Below, one piece after another: positions 6,847 to 13,500 of a stretch of DNA of 15,394 nucleotides. The position numbers and the translations under genes are program-made. The DNA lies in NCBI GenBank assembly GCA_026770585.1, contig MU646863.1, positions 126,838-142,231 of the forward strand, in the 5' to 3' direction. How positions within the stretch are numbered: position 1 is the first letter of the stretch; each line of letters starts with the position of its first letter. Below the pieces are notes generated by a model. It was not told the origin of the DNA and made no database searches. It was given only the letters and a program-made list of their open reading frames with translations. The stretch is from Baffinella frigidus. Taxonomy: Eukaryota; Cryptophyceae; Cryptomonadales; Baffinellaceae.

Positions 6847-6967
6847 CAGGGGTTACTCGCGAATAAGGATACGCAGCGCCCTCTACAGAGTCCTGCCGTA
6901 GCCCTATTCCTAGCAGCATAGGACTACCCTAGGGGTGGCGCGTGCTCTTGTTCGAGAGTAACTCCTG
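6847..6967. mobile_element. 116-bp-family element (121 bp)
   Basis: Ends CAGGGGTTACTCGCGAATAA and the complement of GTTCGAGAGTAACTCCTG. TA on the right (6968-6969) is shared with the next element, and the left flank is CA. Confidence 0.75.
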
Positions 6968-6969
6968 TA

Positions 6970-7085
6970 CAGGGGCACCTCGCCCAGAAGAAAACGCCTT
7001 CCCCTAGGAGCCTACAGCAGGCCTATGCCTAGGGCCCTACGATAGTCCTAGGGGGGGGCGTTTTCTTATTAGCGAGGTACCCCTG
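6970..7085. mobile_element. 116-bp TA-flanked foldback element
   Basis: Ends CAGGGGCACCTCGCCCAGAA and TTATTAGCGAGGTACCCCTG with TA on both sides (6968-6969, 7086-7087). Inner CCTAGG-rich palindrome. No coding capacity. Confidence 0.85.
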
Positions 7086-7108
7086 TAAACAGATTCGAGC
7101 CACCGCTA

Positions 7109-7224
7109 CAGGGGTACCTCGCTCATAAGAAACTGCCCCCCCAAAGGAGCACCGTAGGACCCTAGACATAGCCCTACGGTAGGGTTCTAGGGGGGTGCAG
7201 TTTCTTATGAGCGAGGTACCCCTG
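7109..7224. mobile_element. 116-bp TA-flanked foldback element
   Basis: Nearly perfect ends CAGGGGTACCTCGCTCATAA and TTATGAGCGAGGTACCCCTG. TA at 7107-7108 and 7225-7226. Same length as its neighbours at 6970 and 7613. Confidence 0.9.
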
Positions 7225-7235
7225 TACAGAGAGTG

Positions 7236-7271
7236 CTAGAAAAGGATCACCGTCCTATCCCTGTAGAACTC
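7236..7271 (-). pseudogene. SDR exon 8, 3' copy with stop
   Basis: Encodes EFYRDRTVILF then TAG, aligned with GFYRDRAAIPL then TAG of the terminal exon. No acceptor or upstream half is present. It lies 10 nt beyond a 116-bp foldback element. Confidence 0.65.
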
Positions 7272-7338
7272 ACGAATACTTTTGAGCCGCAGCTCGTTTC
7301 ATTCCCGGACTCCCTCGAAAAGAAAAGCCTAGAGAGTG

Positions 7339-7350
7339 CTAGAGAGAGAT
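7339..7350 (-). pseudogene. Smallest SDR exon 8 remnant
   Basis: The reverse strand reads ATCTCTCTCTAG, matching the exon 8 end ATCCCTCTCTAG, and shares the following GAGAGTGCTAG context with the 7236 copy. Short, so only tentative. Confidence 0.35.
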
Positions 7351-7356
7351 TGATGA

Positions 7357-7362
7357 TTTATT
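7357..7362 (-). promoter_or_regulatory. Candidate AATAAA polyadenylation signal of the SDR gene
   Basis: AATAAA on the minus strand, about 120 nt beyond the SDR stop codon. Position is plausible. Whether this organism uses AATAAA is unknown. Confidence 0.25.
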
Positions 7363-7481
7363 GCCAAACAACCAGCGTCAGCGCCGCACATGCTACGCAT
7401 CGTGCCACTACTGTACCCCGTGTCGGCCGCTCATACGAGCATTTTCCGGATGAATTCTAACTCCACCTCCTACAGAGAGTT

Positions 7482-7562
7482 CTAGAGAGGGATCGCTGCC
7501 CTGTCCCTGTAGAACCCGCCAGATGGACAGCCCCTTCCATCCGTCGCAGCCCAGAGCACCCC
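7482..7562 (-). CDS. SDR terminal exon 8 with stop codon
   Basis: 81 nt including TAG at 7482-7484. The acceptor is CTCGCGCAG, immediately after a short telomere-like stretch. It encodes GVLWAATDGRGCPSGG and FYRDRAAIPL. The GxFYRDR plus short tail is typical of carbonyl-reductase-like SDR C-termini. It joins exon 7 in phase 0 as EEAAEGVLWAA. Confidence 0.87.
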   Translation of the reverse strand, partial: GVLWAATDGRGCPSGGFYRDRAAIPL

Positions 7563-10500
7563 CTGCGCGAGGGTTTGGGGTTTGAGGTTTGGATTTCAAG
7601 GTTTAGGGTTTGCAGGGGTACCTCGCTCATAAGAAAATGCCCACCCCTAGGAACGCCACAGGACCCTAGACATAGGCCTACTGTAGGGTCCTAGGGGAGG
7701 GCAGTTTCTCATGAGCGAGGTACCCCTGTAAAAGGATGGATGTGTGCGGTTGGGCGCGGGTTGCCGAAGGGATTGATGTAATAATCGATATTGGTGAAAT
7801 GACCATTTGACCAATAAAAAAACTTAGGTACCCCTGTAGGGCCCCGTCCATTCATCGCGACCCACATCACCCCTTGAGAGCGGGCAGCATACCACACGGT
7901 AAACTACGAACTGTTCATCAAAAGTCCACTTCCCTTGAGGTAATTAACTTGATAGGATTTTCTGATGCAATTTGGTCGTGTTACCCTCTGAAATCCAGGG
8001 TCAACGAAACCCTCGTAGTCCACCGTGTGGCAGGGGTCGCTCGCGAAAAAAGAACGCGCACCGCCCTATGGTCCGCCGGTGGGCCTATTCCTGGGAGCAT
8101 CAGTTTGTGAGCACAAAATGATGCTCCTAGGAGCATCACTTTGTGAGCACAAAATGATGTTGAGTGACAGTCTTCGCAGCAAAGACTGTCAACCAGTGTT
8201 TGAGCATCAGCGAAGGTCTCCAATCAGTTTTTTAAAAGGCTACCAAACAGTGTTTTTGAACGCGGCGATGCTGAGGATTGGGATGCGTGCCATTCTAATG
8301 CCACAAGCTAACGCCAGCGGACCCCTTAGCCTACGGTAGGAACCCCCCCTCCTCCTACGACGTTTAAAACAAAACAATCTTTAAAAGTCGTAGGGGGGGG
8401 GCTCCTACCGTAGGCAATCCGTAGGCTCTAAGTACCTCGCTGGCGTTAGCTTTTCAGATCAATTCCTCCGAAGATTGGAAGGTGTGACTTTTGTACGGGC
8501 TGGTACTAACCCAGGATGCGACACCCCCATAAGTGGCCGTTAACTTTTGTTCCGTCCGTGTCACGTATGACACTGTCAAATTCCTGCAACAAATTCCGAG
8601 GATTTTTTTGCAGGAATTTGTTACCTCTGCAACAAATTCCTCCGCAACTTCCGTGTGGTTGGCGATGATGATTGCAGGTGTGGGGTTTAAGGTGTAGGGT
8701 TTAGGGTTCAGGAACCACTAAACCGGTGCAGGATTTAGGGTCCAGGGACAACCTCTGCGGCTTCATCAGCAGTCTTCAGATCGGGGGACTATGTTCAATA
8801 AATCTTCAATGGCTCCAATGGCACTTGGGAGGGCTGGCGGCGTTCTTGCTTCTTGGTTCCGCGCCCGAAGGCGGAGGGATTATATCTTCCAACCGACAAT
8901 CTCAAACTGCCGCTAGCAGTAGTTTAGGTTCGTATGATATCGCAACGGTTCGAAAATACTGTGTCATCTTACGGGTAGGGGGGTGCATCTTGTCATCAAA
9001 CCAATGCCTAAGATAGCATACAACTTCAGATCGATGCAAACCCCTTAAGATCCTTCCGAATCCGGGCGCGGCTTGGTTTAGAATGAAATACCTCTGCGGC
9101 TTCCTCAGCAGTCTTCAGATCGGGGATTCCCGTAGTGTGCTGAGTCCGACTGTGAAAGGGCGAGGCGCCCGGCTATGGCAGGATTGAATCAATCCCACAG
9201 GTCCTACCACTCTGTGGACTATGAACCTTCGAAAGTCAACTTACCTGAAGACAATTAACTTTCAGGATTTTTCTATGCCAAGTGGTCACGTAACACCCCG
9301 GGATCAAGGGTCAACGAAACCCTCGAAGACCACCGTGTGGACCACACGAGGCTATCCATGCGAACAGATTCACAAGTCAATTATTGAATTATTGCCCAGG
9401 AAACACGCGAAAAGTCAGCAATTGATCACGTTTCCGCCCGAAAAAGCAGGAGGAAACGTGATCATTTCCCATAATTTTTTGAAATGTCCTTTTATTCTGT
9501 TCGCATGGATAGCCTCGTGTGGGAAGGGCAGACCTCTGCGGCTTCTTCGGCCGTCTTCAGATCGGGGGACTCCCAGTCTGAGCACATGCCTGTCGAGACG
9601 TCCCCGGGACAGACCTATTCCGGGAGCAGGTTAATTAAATAAATTTGGTTTAATTGGAATAATTCATTTAATTTCCATGTGCATCCCTCAAGTAATCTAG
9701 ACGGTGTGCTCTCTCCCGTCCAAGAAGTTTGGGGTTCAAGTGTGTTTTTAGGCCTAAGTGAAACCCTGTTAATATGAACTCAGTTAATATAAACATGTTG
9801 GGGTTTGGGGTTTGGGGTTTAGGGTTTAGGGGTTGAGGTTTAGGGTTTAGGGTTTAGGGTTTAGGGTCCAAGGTTTGGGGGTTGGAGGTTAGGTTTTAGT
9901 GTTCAGGGGTAAGGGTTTAGGGTTTAGGGTTTAGGGTTTAGGGTTTAGAAAGTAGAGGTCAGGGGTCAGGGGTCAGGGGTTAGGGGTTAGGGGTTAGGGT
10001 TAAGGGGTTAGGGGTTAGGGGTTAGGGGTTAGGGGTTAGGGGTTAGGAGTTAGGGGCTAGGTTTCAGGTTTTAGGGTTTAGAGTTTAGGGTTTAGGGTTT
10101 AGGGGTTAGGGGTTAGGGGCTAGGAGGAGACCGCGACTATCCGCGCGGCCGGGTGGGAGGAGGCGAGGAAGCGCGTGAAGACATTGAGCGCCGCCTTCGA
10201 AAGACTGGTCACAACGACGCGCCCTGCGTGTGATGGTACGCGTCTTCTCTATCTCGATCGCTCTCGATCTTTCTGGATCGTTCTGGATCGCTCTAGTTCC
10301 TCAGCCCTTGGGTTGGGGGGTGAGGGGGTAGGAGGAGACCGCGACGATCCGCGCGGCCGGGTGAGAGGCGGCGAGGAGGCGCGTGAACACGTTGAGCGCC
10401 GCCTTTGAGAAGCTGCCAACAATCGTCAAAGATTCCACGAGGTTAAAAGATTTTATTCTTGCAGGAGACATGGTCACCCTCTCTGAGAAAATACAGAGAG

Positions 10501-13500
10501 TAACACGTTGAGCCTTCGAGACCAACAGGCACAGGGTTACACGTGTCTGGTTTCCGCACCTGTTCGCCCTGTGCGGATTTCCAACACACACACACGGAGC
10601 ACATTCCGGCAGCCTGAAACAATTGAAAATAATTGACTTGGAGGGCTGAGAATTGACTTTGGGGGGCTTGGAATTGACTGGAGTGCACCTGTACGCGGGG
10701 GTGGGGCCGAAAGCCAACTCGTCGTCCTGCAGAACCTGCGGCAGAACCACGAAGCAAGATCAGCAACGACATACGCCGCTCACGAGAGAAACATACATAT
10801 TTTTGAAAGCCATTTTTGAAAGTCCGGATTCCGGACCAGGTCCGGATTCCGGACCTGACTTTCCATTTTAAAAGTCCATTTCCTTCAGGATTCAGGTGAT
10901 TTTTAAATAAACTTTTAAATTGTGTCCTGGCGTCACTCGGCAGCGGTTGGCAGGATGGTTAGCTTACGCAGAACCTGCCGCATAACCACGAGGCACGATC
11001 AGTAACGACGTTGGATGGTTAGCATACGCGGAACCTGCCGCATAACCACGAGGCACGGTCAGTAACGACATACGCATAACCTGCCGCAGAGCAAGATCAG
11101 TCATACGTTTCTCACGATTAGAGCTGTTTTCGCCACGAAACCAATCAACCCATGCTACATGGTTGATCCACGAGGCACGATCAGTATTTTTCACGAAACG
11201 AATAAACAAGGCAAACGTTGAGGATCCTGGAACCACCTTTGGCATTGTTGGATTATTCTCTGGTCCAACAGAAGCGAAAACCGCTCTCCACTTTGCAGCG
11301 ACCGAAGATATTTCCCCCGGATTCTCGGGAGAAATTCCGGTTGGAATCCATAGTAATGGATAAGATTCTAGTACAAATAGTTTAGATGGATTGCATCTGT
11401 GAAGGCCCCGGTGGCTGCTAAGTGAAGATGCAAAAACCACTTCAAGACTTAGAGACCTCGCCACGGGGCTCCTGCAAGACCACGGAGGGCTCTTGGGGGG
11501 GGGTATTCAAAAGTCAATTTTCCAAGGAAAACGGTATTCAAAAGTCAAGTTTCAGGAGAAAAGCGTCTCGACACCTCCCAGCGGTCTACGTGGTCCTGTC
11601 CGGAGTCGGATTACCCTGCGTGCGAGGAGTTTTTCTATTAAGACCGTAGTCCAACGGCGTGTGCTAACTTCCCTGGAACGCAAGTGTTTTCCGGTTGAGA
11701 CTGACCTCCCCCCGCTCGATTCGACGCAGGAGATCCGAGAGGCCATCCAGCGTCTCCACACCTCCCAACGCCTTCTGCCGATTCCGACCACCGTCGAAAT
11801 CACATTCACGTCTCAAAATAAATTTTCGAAGAGATTCGATGTATCGGAAACCTCCTCAATTTCAGGATAATTTGGCGTACAGTGTTAGCGTACGGTAGGC
11901 CCTAGGGCTCCAACAAGAGACTCTCCCGATCAGTTTGGGGTCAATCATGAGCCGAGCGCTATTCGCAGGTGTAGAGCGCTGTGCAGAGAAGTTGGCCACG
12001 GGAAATAATGGGAAATCGAGAAATTGGAGCCATTTTGTCAACTTCTGAGAATTTTAGTACCAATAATTTCTCAAAAGTGGACGAAATGGCTCCAATTTTC
12101 CCATTTTCCCGTTTTTCGGTGGCCAACTTCTCTGCACAGCGCTCTAGGGCTCGTGTGGGATGATGTCGGCATCACCTTTGGGCGCGAACAAAAAGCAGAA
12201 CTGACGCCATTCATAGACTCGGCCAGAACTAGAAATCCTCGAACGTCACAGGAGGGGTGTGTATCGTGGCCTGTTTGGTATCAACCAAGACTAGCTCTGC
12301 CTGAGTAAAACTGGGATCACCATAAAATGCATATGGAGGCGGAAATCTGGTATTTGAGTATAACTAAAATACATTATTTGAGTATAACTAAAATACATTT
12401 ATGGCGAGCCCAGTTTTACTCTGGCAGAGCTGGGCCACCCCTTGTCGGCATCGACCTAGCGTCTGTATCTGTACCTCCCTCCAGCATCGCAACACGTTCA
12501 TAGGATAACGGACTGAAAATGGGGTAGTTAGGCCTACGGTATTGACTACGGTAGGCTGTAGGGGCCTAGGGGGGCTCCTATGAAAAACCCTACGGCCTAC
12601 CGTAGGTAATACCGTAGGCCTAACTACCCCATTTTCAGTCCGTGACCCTATTAACGTGAGAGCGCTATAAAATTTTCTCTCGAACCTTCCATCGCTAGAA
12701 ACAGTCTCTCGTGAACCTACCCTAAAACCTAAACCCTAAAACCCTAAACCCTAAACCCTAGAACCTGGGCGGCAGAGCTGAGCATCTGCAACTCGCCGTC
12801 CCCGCTCGATACCTGCTCCACGGCGCCATCTTGTCAACTTTGGGTGTCAACTTTTCCACAGAACTTCACTCAACGAGCACTGGTGAGACCAAATCGACTG
12901 AGACAGAGCTAGAACTCCCAGAAGTCGCAACGCAACCTGGTTGAGTACCGGTTCCGTTGAAGATTCTTTCACTCAAATCAGATCAGCAAAGAATTAGTTT
13001 ACAGTGATTAGTCGTAATTAGTAAAACTTGATGCACAGTAATTAGAATTAATTAGTTCACAGTCAGCAGTTCAAGAAAGTGTTCTCTCTCACCAGCACAA
13101 CCGTCGCTTCCCGCCCCTCCTCTCCCCACCCCTCCTCCCCATGCCGCGCCCCCTCCCCACTCTGTCCCCCCTCTCCACTCCGCGCTCGCCCACCGTCCTC
13201 CATCCTGCGTCAATTCCGAAAATATAAATTGACTCGGTTCTGGTCCACCTCCTCAAATCCACATTCACGCCAAAAAACTCCCCTCGTCTCCCCGCCCCCC
13301 TGTCTCCATTCTCTCCATTCCGCCGCCCCTCTCCATTCCGCACTCGCCCCCCGCCCTCCAGCCTGCTTCAATTACAAAAAAAAAATAGTTGACTCGTTTC
13401 TGGTCCACCTACTCGAGGCCAAAAAGGCTTTTTAGAATATTCTCACATATTGTTAAATATTGTTGTCAGCTGGTTGTATAATGTGTACTGAGTTTGGTCA

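Noticed and set aside
8753-9614. SPDLKTAEEAAE taken as part of a GatB amidotransferase
   Set aside because: In the full copy it is fused in frame to VCPGDVSTGM and follows SKAALN...RIVA, which fits an SDR in order and phase.
9221-9634. 137-codon open plus-strand frame
   Set aside because: It consists of two foldback elements and the antisense of SDR exon 7.
10964-11464. 166-codon open minus-strand frame
   Set aside because: Its C-terminal part is the tandem decoy repeat of the exon 5 acceptor, and the remainder matches no family I recognise. Both strands are open, so no gene is called.
11493-11870. 126-codon open plus-strand frame that looks coding in its middle
   Set aside because: The coding-like part is the shadow of SDR exon 4 on the minus strand, which has proper AG and GT borders and fits the gene chain.
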